NCBI RefSeq assembly: GCF_016428805.1
Contig: NZ_JAELTJ010000033.1
Location: 1 to 47,978 of the forward strand
Length of the DNA: 47,978 bases
Reading direction: 5' to 3'
DNA from: Achromobacter sp. ASV32
Lineage (GTDB): Bacteria > Pseudomonadota > Gammaproteobacteria > Burkholderiales > Burkholderiaceae_B
The position numbers and the translations under genes are program-made. Below, piece after piece: positions 32,074 through 40,519 of the stretch; position 1 is the stretch's first letter, and each line of letters opens with the position of its first letter. The notes under the pieces were generated by a model, which did not search any database, was not told the DNA's origin, and worked only from the letters and a program-made list of their open reading frames with translations.

Positions 32074-32814
32074 CGTCAGGTTCAAGCCCCCATCCGACAG
32101 CAGGATTTCCCCCGTCAGATAGTCGGACTGCACCAGCAGCGCCACCGCCTGGGCAATGTCGTCGGGACTGGCCGCGCGGCGCATCGGCGAGCGCTCCTTC
32201 CATAACTGCTGCGCCTGCGTCCAGTCTTGCGTCAGCGGCGTATCCACCAAGCCGGGCGCCACCGCGTTGACGCGGATGTCCGGCGCCAGCGACAGGGCCA
32301 GCAGCCGGGTCACGTGGTTCAACGCGGCCTTGGCCGCCGCATAGGGAATGGACGCCCCCTTGGGCCTTACGCCCGCGTGCGAACTCACATTGACGACACA
32401 GGCCGGTCTGCCGCTTGCAGCCGACGCGAGCAACGCGGCTTGCGCCTCGGCGACCAGGCGAAACGGTGCGACGACATTGACTTCATGCATCTCGTGCCAC
32501 ACGTCCGGCGTGGCGGCCGCCAGGTCGCCATGCGCAATGACGCGGCTGATGCCGGCATTGTTGACCAGCACGTCCAGCCGGCCCCAGGCGGCCACGGCCT
32601 CGCGCACCAGCCGGACCCGGTCTGCGTCGACAGCCAGGTCGGCCTGTACGTACACGGCCGAGCCCAGCTCGGCGGCCAGGGCCTGCCCTGCATCCGCCGA
32701 ACGGCGTGAATGCAGGACCACGGAATAGCCGTCGCGCGACAAGCGCCGGGCGATGGCCGCGCCGATGCCGGACGTGGACCCGGTGACCAGCGCGACGGGC
32801 GGGGAATGAGGCAT
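32071..32814 (-). CDS. Short-chain dehydrogenase/reductase (SDR)
   Basis: A 247-residue classical SDR oxidoreductase using NAD(P)H. Cofactor motif TGSTSGIGAA (residues 11-20); NNAG (95-98) after the fourth strand; catalytic Ser144/145 in VNVSS; and Tyr158-x-x-x-Lys162 in YAAAK. The Arg in HSRRSA after strand two suggests NADP preference. The C-terminus ends LLSDGGLNLT, typical of the FabG-like branch. It is the last gene of a three-gene minus-strand unit (MFS, alpha/beta hydrolase, SDR), 9 nt after the hydrolase gene. It probably reduces a ketone or oxidises an alcohol linked to the compound handled by the others. Confidence 0.94.
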   Translation of the reverse strand: MPHSPPVALVTGSTSGIGAAIARRLSRDGYSVVLHSRRSADAGQALAAELGSAVYVQADLAVDADRVRLVREAVAAWGRLDVLVNNAGISRVIAHGDLAAATPDVWHEMHEVNVVAPFRLVAEAQAALLASAASGRPACVVNVSSHAGVRPKGASIPYAAAKAALNHVTRLLALSLAPDIRVNAVAPGLVDTPLTQDWTQAQQLWKERSPMRRAASPDDIAQAVALLVQSDYLTGEILLSDGGLNLT

Positions 32815-32823
32815 GGTTGCGTG

Positions 32824-33663
32824 CTACGCGAAAGCGGATGTGCCCGCCGCGCCGGGGCAGCGGCGGATGAAAGTGGCGATCCGCGCGGTGATGTCCGCCG
32901 GATGGTCCAGGTTGGGCAGATGCGCGGCGCCGGCGGATTCGCAGGCCTCGCCCTGCGGCAGCATGCCGGCCACCCGGCGCGCGCGTTCCTGGATGTGGGG
33001 AAAGTCCAGATCGCCCCAGAGCACCAGCGCCGGCGCCGTGAACTCGCGCAAGCGCGAGTAGGCCGCCACGTCGTCAAGGCTGGCCCCCATGGGCGCGGCG
33101 CGCAGCGCACGCCCGTGCATGTCCAGGAACTGTTCACGGACCTCGCCCATGACCCGGCCTTCGGCGGCCAAGGGGCCATCCAGGAACAACCGGGCTTTCA
33201 GGTGGTTCACGCGATCCATATCGCGGGCAGCCTCGGCCGCCTTCAACGACGCCATCAACGCTTGCAACGCGGCGGGCAGCACCGCTTCAGGGGCGCCGGC
33301 CACGGTGGGCGAGATCAATACCAGCCCGCGCACCGACGCCGGGTGCGTCAGCGCGGCGTCCAGGGCGATGCGCGCGCCTTGGGAACAGCCCACCAGAATC
33401 GCGGGCCTGCCGCCAGCGGCCGCCGCGATGACGGCCATCAAGTCGGCAACGGCGGAGTGGTCTTCGGCTTGCCCGCGTGTGTCGCCAAAGCCGCGCCGAT
33501 CGTAGGCAATGGCTTGGCAGATAGTGGCGAGTCCCGCCATCTGCGGGCGCCACATGCGCCGATCACAAATGGCGGCATGCAGAAAGACGACGGGGTCGCC
33601 GCGGCCCACGGTCTCGGCGGTCAATACGGCCTGGCCGCTGACGACTTCAAAACGGGAATGCAT
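32824..33663 (-). CDS. Alpha/beta hydrolase fold protein
   Basis: A 279-residue cytoplasmic hydrolase: FLHAAICDRRMW as oxyanion/cap start, YDRRGFGDT, and nucleophile elbow VGCSQGARIA (Ser94). The acid is in LWGDLDFPH and the His in AGAAHLPNLDHP. The GCSQG elbow (Cys before Ser) and overall order resemble 3-oxoadipate enol-lactonase and other C-C or ester hydrolases. It sits between the MFS exporter and the SDR in one operon, with 61 nt from the MFS stop and 9 nt to the SDR. A detoxification module (modify, reduce, export) is plausible but inferred. Confidence 0.92.
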   Translation of the reverse strand: MHSRFEVVSGQAVLTAETVGRGDPVVFLHAAICDRRMWRPQMAGLATICQAIAYDRRGFGDTRGQAEDHSAVADLMAVIAAAAGGRPAILVGCSQGARIALDAALTHPASVRGLVLISPTVAGAPEAVLPAALQALMASLKAAEAARDMDRVNHLKARLFLDGPLAAEGRVMGEVREQFLDMHGRALRAAPMGASLDDVAAYSRLREFTAPALVLWGDLDFPHIQERARRVAGMLPQGEACESAGAAHLPNLDHPADITARIATFIRRCPGAAGTSAFA

Positions 33664-33724
33664 GGCCTAACCTCGCAGGCGCCGGAATGAGCGGCAATCT
33701 TACACGGCGCCGCCGGACCTGAAC

Positions 33725-35260
33725 TCAGACGCCGGCCCGCGCCGGCCGCGCGGCGGCCAGCGGTTCCGGGCGGCCCAGGAACAGGAACACGACCAGCGCG
33801 GTCACCACGGTAATGGCCGCCAGGATCCACAGCAGGGTGGCGAACGCGTCGCCCGATGCGTGCGCCAGCAGCGCCCGGCCCACGTCCGGCAACAGGCGGG
33901 CCGCCGCCGGGAAATCGCCCGCCACCAGGCGCTGGGCAGCGTCGGCCGCCTGCGCTTGCGCGTCCGGCAGCGCCGCCAGATGGCGAGCGGTCAACGCTAT
34001 CTGCACCGCGCTGACGATCGCCAGCGCCACGCCTTCGCCCGCGACCCGCGTGGTGCTGAAGATGCCGGTCGCCATGCCAGCGCGTTCCTTGGGCACGACG
34101 CTGACAGCCAGCCCATCCATCAGCCCCCACGGCAGGCTGATGCCAACGCCGATCATCAGCAGCGGGCCGATCAACGCCTGCATCTCGCCACGCCCCATCG
34201 CCAGGCCCAGCCACACCAACCCGGCCGCGCATGCCAGCAGGCCCGCGCCGCAGATCACCGCGGGCGCCAGCCAACGGGTCAGCATCCCTGCGGCCACCGG
34301 CAACAACAGCAAAGGCGCGGACAGCGCGACCATCATGCGGCCGGCCTCGATTTCGCTCAGGCCATCCACGGCAATGAAGCGCACGGGCAGCAGGATCAGC
34401 AAGACCACAAAGGCATACGCCGGCGCGGCGGCCAGCAGTTGCACGCCCAGAAAACGGCCGTAGCGGAACAGGGTCAGGTCCAGCATGGGCCGCGCGGTGC
34501 GCAGCTCGATTGCGGCAAACAAGGCGAACAGCAGCACCGCGCCAGCCAGCATCGCGACCGTCACCGGGTCGCTCCAGCCGTCTTGCGGCGCGCGCAGGAT
34601 GCCCCAGGTCAACAGCGCCAGCGCGGCGGTGAACGTGACCGCGCCCGGCCAGTCCAGGCGCCCCGCCGCCGGGTCCCGTGATTCACGCAGGGCCCGTGCG
34701 CCCAGCGCAAAGGCGATGGTGGCCAACCCGATCACCAGCAGGAAAATGCTGCGCCAGCCGTAGCGCTCGATCAGCCAGGCGGACGAGATCGGGCCGAACG
34801 ACAGCCCGGCGCCGAAGCTGGCCCCCAACAGGCTGAAGGCGCGCATGCGGGGCAGGCCGTCGAACTCCTGCGCCAGCGCCGCCGCGCCGCCGGAGAAGAT
34901 GGCCGCGCCGCCCAGCCCCTGCGCGGCGCGCAACAGGTCGAACGCGACGATACCGGGCGCGTAGACCAGGCCGAGGGACGCGGCCAGGAACGCCGCCACC
35001 CCCGCCAGAAACACGCGGCGGCGGCCATAGCGGTCGGCCAGGGCGCCGGCCGCCAGCAGCGTACTGCCGAAAGCCAGCATGAAGGCGTTGGTCACCCAGT
35101 TCAAGGCAACCGGGGAGCCGCCCAGCGCCTGGGCGATCGACGGCAGCGCGATGGCCGGGCCGGTGAAGGTGAGCGGCATGGCCGCGCAGGCCAGGCACAC
35201 GGCAATCAGGATCAGGATCTTGCGGGCCGCGGCCAGCGGTGGCGAAGTGGGGGTTTGCAT
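33725..35260 (-). CDS. DHA2-family MFS transporter
   Basis: A 511-residue transporter with about 14 helices. TM1 carries TFTGPAIALPSIAQAL. Motif A is AGALADRYGRRRVF. Motif C-like SFGPISSAWLIERYGWRSIF lies before the central half. The C-terminal half includes VPKERAGMATGIFSTTRVAGEG, typical of the EmrB/QacA group. A loop rich in Ala and Gln (PDAQAQAADAAQRL) precedes the last helices. It starts at ATG 35260; longer readings extend into the control region. It is divergent from a LysR gene, and the first gene of an MFS-hydrolase-SDR unit, so it is likely LysR-controlled. Drug or metabolite export is the likely role. Confidence 0.93.
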   Translation of the reverse strand: MQTPTSPPLAAARKILILIAVCLACAAMPLTFTGPAIALPSIAQALGGSPVALNWVTNAFMLAFGSTLLAAGALADRYGRRRVFLAGVAAFLAASLGLVYAPGIVAFDLLRAAQGLGGAAIFSGGAAALAQEFDGLPRMRAFSLLGASFGAGLSFGPISSAWLIERYGWRSIFLLVIGLATIAFALGARALRESRDPAAGRLDWPGAVTFTAALALLTWGILRAPQDGWSDPVTVAMLAGAVLLFALFAAIELRTARPMLDLTLFRYGRFLGVQLLAAAPAYAFVVLLILLPVRFIAVDGLSEIEAGRMMVALSAPLLLLPVAAGMLTRWLAPAVICGAGLLACAAGLVWLGLAMGRGEMQALIGPLLMIGVGISLPWGLMDGLAVSVVPKERAGMATGIFSTTRVAGEGVALAIVSAVQIALTARHLAALPDAQAQAADAAQRLVAGDFPAAARLLPDVGRALLAHASGDAFATLLWILAAITVVTALVVFLFLGRPEPLAAARPARAGV

Positions 35261-35297
35261 GAGAGCACGACACAGAGGTAGGAAACGGAATTGAAGA

Positions 35298-35329
35298 TAC
35301 CCTTGCGCCACGCCTGGATAAATAGGGTA
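35298..35329. promoter_or_regulatory. Inverted repeat in MFS/LysR divergent gap
   Basis: TACCCT (35298-35303) and AGGGTA (35324-35329) form an inverted repeat with a 20-nt spacer. It lies 38 nt from the MFS start, within the AT-rich 159-nt divergent region, so it is a candidate LysR site. An ATTAA/TTAAT pair occurs further on (about 35350-35364). Confidence 0.35.
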
Positions 35330-35419
35330 AAAATCCACACATACGGGAATTAATTTCTTTAATGGATTGCCAGAAGGACACCCGATGAACGCCTTAACGG
35401 CCTACCCGACGAACCCTCC

Positions 35420-36316
35420 ATGGACCGCCTGACCGGATTGATGCCGTTTGTCCGCAGCGCCGAACTGGGCGGCTTTGCCGCCGCCGCGCGCGACCTGGAC
35501 CTGTCACCGTCCGCGGTCGGCAAGGCCGTGGCCAAGCTGGAAAAAGACCTGCACGTGCGCCTGTTCCAGCGCAGCACGCGCCGCATGCAGCTCACCGAGG
35601 AAGGCCGGCTGTTCTACGAACGCTGCAAGCGCATCCTGGAAGACCTGGACGATGCCCACGCCATGCTGTCGCAGACGCTGGAGGTGCCGCGCGGCCGGCT
35701 GCACGTAAGCGCGCCGCTGGTCAGCTACCACTTCCTGTTGCCGGTGCTGCCGGCATTCGCCGCGCGCTATCCCGGCATTGAGCTGGACATGGATTTCAAC
35801 GACCGCATCGTCGACCTGATCGGCGAACGCGTGGACGTGGCGATCCGCAGCGGCGATCTGCCGGATTCGCGGTTGGCCGCAAGGCCGCTGGGCAAATACC
35901 GTCTGCAGCTGTGCGCGGCGCCGTCCTATCTGGCGCGCCACGGCATGCCCACCCGGCCGCGCGACCTGGACCAGCATCGGGCCGTGCGCTTTCGCTATCC
36001 GAACGCCGGCACCTTGCAGGAATGGCCGCTGGCATTGCCGGCCGGCGAAGCACCGCCGCATATTCCGACGGCGTTCACCTGCAACAACATGGAAGCCCTG
36101 CTGGGCGCCACCGTCAGCGGCTTCGGCATTGGCTGCATGCCGGACTTCCTGGTGCGCGGCGCCGTGGCCAATGGGTCGTTGCAAGTGGTGCTGGCCGATC
36201 ATGTGCAGGGCGAAGGCCGCTTCCAGGCGCTATGGCCGTCGAACCGGAACTTGTCGCCCAAGGTCCGGGTGTTCGTGGATTTCATCAGCGAGCGGCTGTT
36301 TCAGGACGGCCACTGA
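35420..36316 (+). CDS. LysR family transcriptional regulator
   Basis: A 298-residue LysR. N-terminal DNA-binding region: FVRSAELGGFAAAARDLDLSPSAVGKAVAKLEKDL with RLFQRSTRRMQLTEEG. Effector domain: VSYHFLLPVLPAFAARYPGIELDMDF, then ERVDVAIRSGDLPDSRL. The CrgA-like branch often regulates the divergently transcribed neighbour, here the MFS-hydrolase-SDR operon. The start is supported by the standard alignment with other LysR proteins. It is followed at 38 nt by the convergent ABM-like gene. Confidence 0.94.
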   Translation: MDRLTGLMPFVRSAELGGFAAAARDLDLSPSAVGKAVAKLEKDLHVRLFQRSTRRMQLTEEGRLFYERCKRILEDLDDAHAMLSQTLEVPRGRLHVSAPLVSYHFLLPVLPAFAARYPGIELDMDFNDRIVDLIGERVDVAIRSGDLPDSRLAARPLGKYRLQLCAAPSYLARHGMPTRPRDLDQHRAVRFRYPNAGTLQEWPLALPAGEAPPHIPTAFTCNNMEALLGATVSGFGIGCMPDFLVRGAVANGSLQVVLADHVQGEGRFQALWPSNRNLSPKVRVFVDFISERLFQDGH

Positions 36317-36354
36317 CGGCCCTGGCGGCGCGTGTGGGCCGGCACGTCCCGCGC

Positions 36355-36753
36355 TTATACCTGCGGTGCACGCAGATGGTGATACCCCACCAGCCCTGGC
36401 GTGAACGTGACCTTGTCGCTGCCGACGGCTGCCAGAATACCGTTGCGCACGGCATCATTGGGGCTGCCGTAGACCTCCATGCGCTGGACCACGCAGTGCT
36501 GCATGACCGCCGCGATATGCGGGTCGGACACTTCCCAATGGTGCAAGATGGCCTCGGAATCCTCGTATAGCTGGAAGCTGTAGCAAAGTCCGGCGTCGGC
36601 ATCCAGGAACACCTGCACCATCAATTGCGGCGCATGGCGCTGCGCGAATTGCACGGCCGCGTCGATCGCCTGCTTGAATTCGTCCGTGTGGGCACGGTCG
36701 TAAGCCATGGTGTTGCGCAGCAGGATCGCGCCTGCGGGGGATGATGTGCTCAT
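36355..36753 (-). CDS. ABM/quinol-monooxygenase-like small protein
   Basis: A 132-residue protein with a dimeric ferredoxin-like (ABM) pattern: VQVFLDADAGLCYSFQLYEDSEAILHHWEVSDPHIAAVMQ, where a Tyr/Glu strand is followed by HxxxSD and a helix. In ABM monooxygenases and YgiN-like proteins the same order is seen. Catalytic residues in this superfamily vary, so activity cannot be claimed. The start at ATG 36753 (AAGGAGCC upstream) is better than the longer reading with a basic leader. A hairpin (36777-36799) stands just upstream of the ribosome site. It lies downstream of the BAAT-type gene, in the same direction. Confidence 0.8.
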   Translation of the reverse strand: MSTSSPAGAILLRNTMAYDRAHTDEFKQAIDAAVQFAQRHAPQLMVQVFLDADAGLCYSFQLYEDSEAILHHWEVSDPHIAAVMQHCVVQRMEVYGSPNDAVRNGILAAVGSDKVTFTPGLVGYHHLRAPQV

Positions 36754-36776
36754 GGCGGAAGGCTCCTTGGCGGTAG

Positions 36777-36799
36777 CGGTCGGAAGCTTCTTCCGACCG
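36777..36799 (-). other. Intergenic hairpin upstream of ABM-like gene
   Basis: A perfect 10-bp stem (CGGTCGGAAG with CTTCCGACCG) and CTT loop. It sits 84 nt after the BAAT gene stop and 24 nt before the ABM-like start on the minus strand, without a T tract. It could be a weak terminator, an RNA-processing site or a leader structure. Confidence 0.45.
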
Positions 36800-36882
36800 A
36801 AGCCTTTTATACCGCGCGACCGCCCTTGCGCCCGCAAACGCCCTTGGCGCATGTCAACATTCAAAGACGCTCGCGCGCAGCG

Positions 36883-38175
36883 CTACCCGCCTGATGCGCG
36901 CCCCAGGAAATCCAGCACCGCCAGATAAGACCCTTCATTGCCCGCCGCATTCGCGGCCGGCGTGCCGCCCGCGTCCAACAGCAGGCCGGACATGGCGTGC
37001 GGCTTGCTGATCAGCGTGGCGGGCAGATAGGGATAGTGCACGTGGTGCCCCGCCCCCATGCAGACGTGGTGAAACGCAGGCAGGCCGTGCGCCTGGCGCT
37101 GGCGCATCACGATCTCGGCATACGCGGTGCTGGGCCAGAAGCCGTCGTCGGACGCGCTGACCAGCATGACCGGCCCGGGATAGTTTTCCACCGGAATGCG
37201 GGCCCGCTCGAACGCGGCGGCGTCGCGGCTGGCGCTGAGAAAGGCGTGGGTCTGGCGATACGGCGGATCGGACGCGTAGGCCGCGTCCCAATCCGCGCTG
37301 GCGTTGTCCTGCCACAGATGCGGCAGCGGCTCACCGGCCTTGCACCACACCTGCGCGTTGCGCCCGGTGCCCGGCTCGCCCGCACTGACCACGCCGTGCG
37401 TCACCGGCGACGGCACATACGCCACTACCGCGCTGACCAGGTCCGGATAGTGCGAGGCCACCAGCAGCGAGGTCTCGCCGCCGCGGCTGATGCCCGACAG
37501 CGCCACGAAACCGTCGCGCGGCCGCAGTTCGGCGCGGGCCCAGCGCAGCGCCTGCTCGAAGTATTCCAGCGGCAGGTCGTTCAGGTACTTGGGCCGGCCG
37601 TCGTAGTTGAAGATGGCCAGCGCCAGGCACTGGTAGCCGCGGGCGGCGAACAGCGCGGCGCGCGGCGTGTTGACGCCGCCGGACGAGCCGTTCATGTAGA
37701 TCACCAGCGGATGCGGGCCGGGGCCGGCGGGCGTGTAGAGTTCGCCCGATACGGTCATGCCGCCCACCTGTTCGCGCACCGACCGGTGCGTCACGCCGTC
37801 GGCCAGAAAGTCCTGCACCAGCTGCGCCGTGGCGCTGCGCTGACCATCGGTGGCATGCAGTTCGACGCGCAGCGGCTCGGTGCGGTCGGGCGGAAACACC
37901 ACCCGTTCCATCTCGGTGCACACCATCGACCAGACGATGCCCATGGCGGATGGCTCGGCGTAGCTGCCGGACACGGGGCTGTCTCGGCCCAGGTCCAGGC
38001 TGCCGTCGTGGCCCGCCATGAACACGGCCTGCGACTGCCACGGTGCGCCGCACATGCGCATGCGAGCGGTGAGGGTGATGAAGGCATAGGGCGCGAAGCC
38101 GTCGATGCGGATCTCGCGGGCAACGTCGATCAGCGCGAATTCCGGGCTGACGGTAATGCGGGGCTGCTCGGTCAT
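36883..38175 (-). CDS. BAAT-type acyl-CoA thioesterase/acyltransferase-like alpha/beta hydrolase
   Basis: A 430-residue two-domain protein. Residues 5-115 form the immunoglobulin-like N-terminal domain of bile-acid-CoA:amino acid N-acyltransferase/acyl-CoA thioesterase proteins. Residues 130-425 form the alpha/beta hydrolase domain, with nucleophile Ser230 in SGISRGGE, acid Asp343 or Asp344 in SASDDGFW, and His377 in GAGHHVHYPY. Mammalian BAAT has Cys at the nucleophile position while thioesterases have Ser, so a hydrolase is more likely. It lies 9 nt downstream of a Bug receptor gene in the same direction, an operon. It may hydrolyse the esterified or thioester form of the imported acid. Substrate unknown. 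Confidence 0.9.
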   Translation of the reverse strand: MTEQPRITVSPEFALIDVAREIRIDGFAPYAFITLTARMRMCGAPWQSQAVFMAGHDGSLDLGRDSPVSGSYAEPSAMGIVWSMVCTEMERVVFPPDRTEPLRVELHATDGQRSATAQLVQDFLADGVTHRSVREQVGGMTVSGELYTPAGPGPHPLVIYMNGSSGGVNTPRAALFAARGYQCLALAIFNYDGRPKYLNDLPLEYFEQALRWARAELRPRDGFVALSGISRGGETSLLVASHYPDLVSAVVAYVPSPVTHGVVSAGEPGTGRNAQVWCKAGEPLPHLWQDNASADWDAAYASDPPYRQTHAFLSASRDAAAFERARIPVENYPGPVMLVSASDDGFWPSTAYAEIVMRQRQAHGLPAFHHVCMGAGHHVHYPYLPATLISKPHAMSGLLLDAGGTPAANAAGNEGSYLAVLDFLGRASGG

Positions 38176-38184
38176 GGCGGGTCC

Positions 38185-39171
38185 TTAGCCTTTCAGATCG
38201 GTCTTGGGCACGTTGTTGGCGCGGATCACCGCAGCCCACAACGCGGATTCCTCGGCGATGACGCGGTCCAGATCGGCCGACGAGGTGAATTCCACCGTCA
38301 CGCCCTGCTCGGCGAACTGCTGCACCAGGCTGGGGTCGCGCGTGCCTTCGCGCACGGCGTTCTCCAGCGTCTTGACCACGCTGGCCGGCATCGCGGCCGG
38401 GCCCGAGATCATCATGCGGGTGTACAGCTCCATGCCATCCACGCCCGCCTCTTTCATGGTGGGCACGTCGGGCAGACTGGACAGCCGCTGGTCCGCCGTC
38501 ACCGCCAGCACCTGCAGCTTGCCGGACTTGATATTGGCTAGCGCCGAGGTCGGAAAATCGAAGGTGCTCTGCACCGTGCCCGCCATCAGGTCCAGCAGCG
38601 CGGGGCCGCTGCCCTTGTAGGGCACGTCCTGGAACTGGGTGCCCGTCTTGGATTGAAAGTGCAGCAGCGCCAGGTGGTTGATGACGCCGCGCCCGGCATG
38701 GGCGCAGGTCAGGTCGCCGGGCTTTTTCCTGGCCAGCGCGATGAATTCCTGCACGTTCTTCACGCCCAGCGACGGATGCACGATCAGCAGCATGGGCGAC
38801 TTGCCCATCGACCCCAGTTGCTTGAAGTCCGATATCTGGTACGGCAGGTTGTTGTAGAGCAAGGGATTCAGGATCATGCCGTTGGTGCCTGCGAACCCCA
38901 GCGTGTAGCCGTCGGGTTCGGCGCGCGCCACCGCCACGGTGGCGATGATGGCCTGGCCGCCCGGGCGGTTTTCGACCACGACGTTGCCCTTCAGGATCTT
39001 GGCCATGCGCTCGGCCAGCGCGCGGGCAGCGATGTCGGTCAGGCCGCCGGGCGCAAAGCCCACCAGCAGGCGTACAGGGCGGTTGGGAAAGCTGGCCTGC
39101 GCCCAGGCAGGACGAGGCAGCAGCGGCAGCGCGGCAAGCGCGCCCAGGACGTGACGGCGGGTGAACGGCAT
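38185..39171 (-). CDS. Bug/TctC-family periplasmic solute receptor
   Basis: A 328-residue carboxylate receptor. The N-terminus MPFTRRHVLGALAALPLLPRP has a twin-arginine motif, so Tat export is possible, with cleavage near AWA-QAS. Loop one is FPNRPVRLLVGFAPGGLTDIAARALAE, then ENRPGGQAI. It also has VPYKGSGPALLDLMAGTVQ. No membrane partner (TctA/TctB) is encoded nearby. It is followed by the BAAT-type hydrolase 9 nt later, suggesting that the hydrolase processes its ligand or a derivative. The 241-nt upstream region has no obvious operator. Confidence 0.93.
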   Translation of the reverse strand: MPFTRRHVLGALAALPLLPRPAWAQASFPNRPVRLLVGFAPGGLTDIAARALAERMAKILKGNVVVENRPGGQAIIATVAVARAEPDGYTLGFAGTNGMILNPLLYNNLPYQISDFKQLGSMGKSPMLLIVHPSLGVKNVQEFIALARKKPGDLTCAHAGRGVINHLALLHFQSKTGTQFQDVPYKGSGPALLDLMAGTVQSTFDFPTSALANIKSGKLQVLAVTADQRLSSLPDVPTMKEAGVDGMELYTRMMISGPAAMPASVVKTLENAVREGTRDPSLVQQFAEQGVTVEFTSSADLDRVIAEESALWAAVIRANNVPKTDLKG

Positions 39172-39412
39172 AAGGCTCTCCGGGCAGGCGTGCACGGCGC
39201 ACGCGTGCCAGTGGGCCGCGGACGCCATGCAATCAACGATAAGGGGGGAAGGAGGCACAGGCCGCCCGCCGAACGGCGGGGGTCTCAATGACGGTATCTT
39301 GTATGCAATATGGCGCCGGGGCTATCTAGGGATATCCCGGTGTGCGGCCGATTGCCGGGCCCGCGGACCACGCTAGACCTGCCGGGCGTGGGCAACGCCA
39401 GGCAGAACGGCG

Positions 39413-39970
39413 TCACGCCCGGGTCATCAGGCGCTTCCAGCCTTCCAGGCCCAGCCGCTTCATCGTGTCGATGTTCTTTTCATAGATTTCGGCGGCGTCG
39501 GGAAAGGACTCGACCGCGCGGTCGATGCTGTCTTCGCGCAACAGATGCAGGATCGGGTAAGGCGAACGGTTGGTGTAGTTCTCGATGTCGTCCGGCCGGG
39601 TATCGGCGAACTGGAACTGCGGATGAAAGGTCGCGACCTGCAACTCGCCCACCAGGCGCATGCGCTTGAGCAGGCGGTCGGACAGTTCCTCGAAATCGTT
39701 GAAATCCAGGAAGTCATCCAGCGCGTCCGGAATGATCAGCAGGGTCGTGTCGATCTTTTCCGGATCGGCTTCGGCCAGCAGGGCCAGTTCATCCTGCAGA
39801 TCGGTCAACACGCCTTCGGCGTCGGTCGCATCGCTGACGGCAAAGCGGATCTGGTCCTTGACCTGAACCGCCTTGGCGAACGGACAGAGGTTCAGGCCGA
39901 TCACGGCCTGGTTCAGCCAGTGGCGGGTTTCTGCGACCACGTTGGCGTAGGCATCGGAGGTGGAAATCAT
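39413..39970 (-). CDS. DUF1415 family protein
   Basis: A 185-residue cytoplasmic protein of the DUF1415 family. The N-terminal ETRHWLNQAVIGLNLCPFA with VKDQIRF is the family mark, followed by DTTLLIIPDALDDFLDFNDF. HPQFQFADT and NRSPYPILHLLREDSIDRA complete the pattern. The Cys in LCPFA and the His in FHPQF are conserved-looking. Function unknown; it is present in many beta- and gammaproteobacteria. It is divergent from the small unknown gene that starts at 40067. A possible housekeeping role is not established. Confidence 0.93.
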   Translation of the reverse strand: MISTSDAYANVVAETRHWLNQAVIGLNLCPFAKAVQVKDQIRFAVSDATDAEGVLTDLQDELALLAEADPEKIDTTLLIIPDALDDFLDFNDFEELSDRLLKRMRLVGELQVATFHPQFQFADTRPDDIENYTNRSPYPILHLLREDSIDRAVESFPDAAEIYEKNIDTMKRLGLEGWKRLMTRA

Positions 39971-40066
39971 GGCGGTAAATCCTAGAAAAAAGGAAGTATA
40001 GGCGACCCGTCAGCGGGTTCCGCCCCCTTGAGGTAGAGTGGCGAAGCCACATCCGCGGAGGTCTCA

Positions 40067-40429
40067 ATGCCCATAGCGCGCACCTACTATTTCAACCGCA
40101 CGCGCGACGACGAACTGGCGGCGCTGCTCGGCAAGCGCGAGGATTTCTTCCTGGAAAACGTCGATGACCTGAACGACGTCACTCAACGCATCCAGTCGCT
40201 GCTCGCGCAGGCTGGCCTTTCCAGCCGGGTAGCACTCACGCCGCTGAACGGACCCGCCACATTCGCCGACATCGGATTCCCCATGGTGCCCGTCATCGGC
40301 TGGCTTTGGGCCGTGGTACGCGGCGCCTCCCGGCTTGTCCAGCCGCACGGCGATGTCACCCTGCGCGTGACCTCGAACACCTCGATCAGCGTGGTGTTTT
40401 CCCCTTCTGCACAGCAGCCCTCGCCCTGA
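40067..40429 (+). CDS. Hypothetical protein
   Basis: A 120-residue small protein, starting MPIARTYYFNRT. A basic-acidic helix (DDELAALLGKREDFFLENVDDLNDV) is followed by a hydrophobic segment (about residues 72-90, DIGFPMVPVIGWLWAVVRGAS) that may be a membrane anchor. A strand-rich C-terminus (DVTLRVTSNTSISVVF) ends it. A good GGAGG ribosome site precedes the ATG. It is convergent with the M20 gene across the terminator at 40464-40498. No recognisable family. Confidence 0.72.
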   Translation: MPIARTYYFNRTRDDELAALLGKREDFFLENVDDLNDVTQRIQSLLAQAGLSSRVALTPLNGPATFADIGFPMVPVIGWLWAVVRGASRLVQPHGDVTLRVTSNTSISVVFSPSAQQPSP

Positions 40430-40463
40430 GGCCTCGGGCTGTGCCATCACTGCGCCTTTCCAT

Positions 40464-40498
40464 AAAAACAAAACGCGGCCCCGCCCAGCGGGACCGCG
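40464..40498 (-). terminator. Rho-independent terminator of the M20 peptidase gene
   Basis: On the minus strand: an 11-bp GC-rich stem (arms 40488-40498 and 40474-40484, one G-T wobble) with TGG loop, followed by TTTTGTTTTT (40464-40473). It stands 22 nt after the M20 stop codon. The A-rich side on the plus strand makes it unidirectional. Confidence 0.85.
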
Positions 40499-40519
40499 CC
40501 GGTTTTCCTGCCGCACCCG

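Noticed and set aside
37331..39232. 633-codon minus-strand frame over the BAAT and Bug genes
   Set aside because: It overlaps both in another frame on the same strand; Arg/Gly-rich and without domains.
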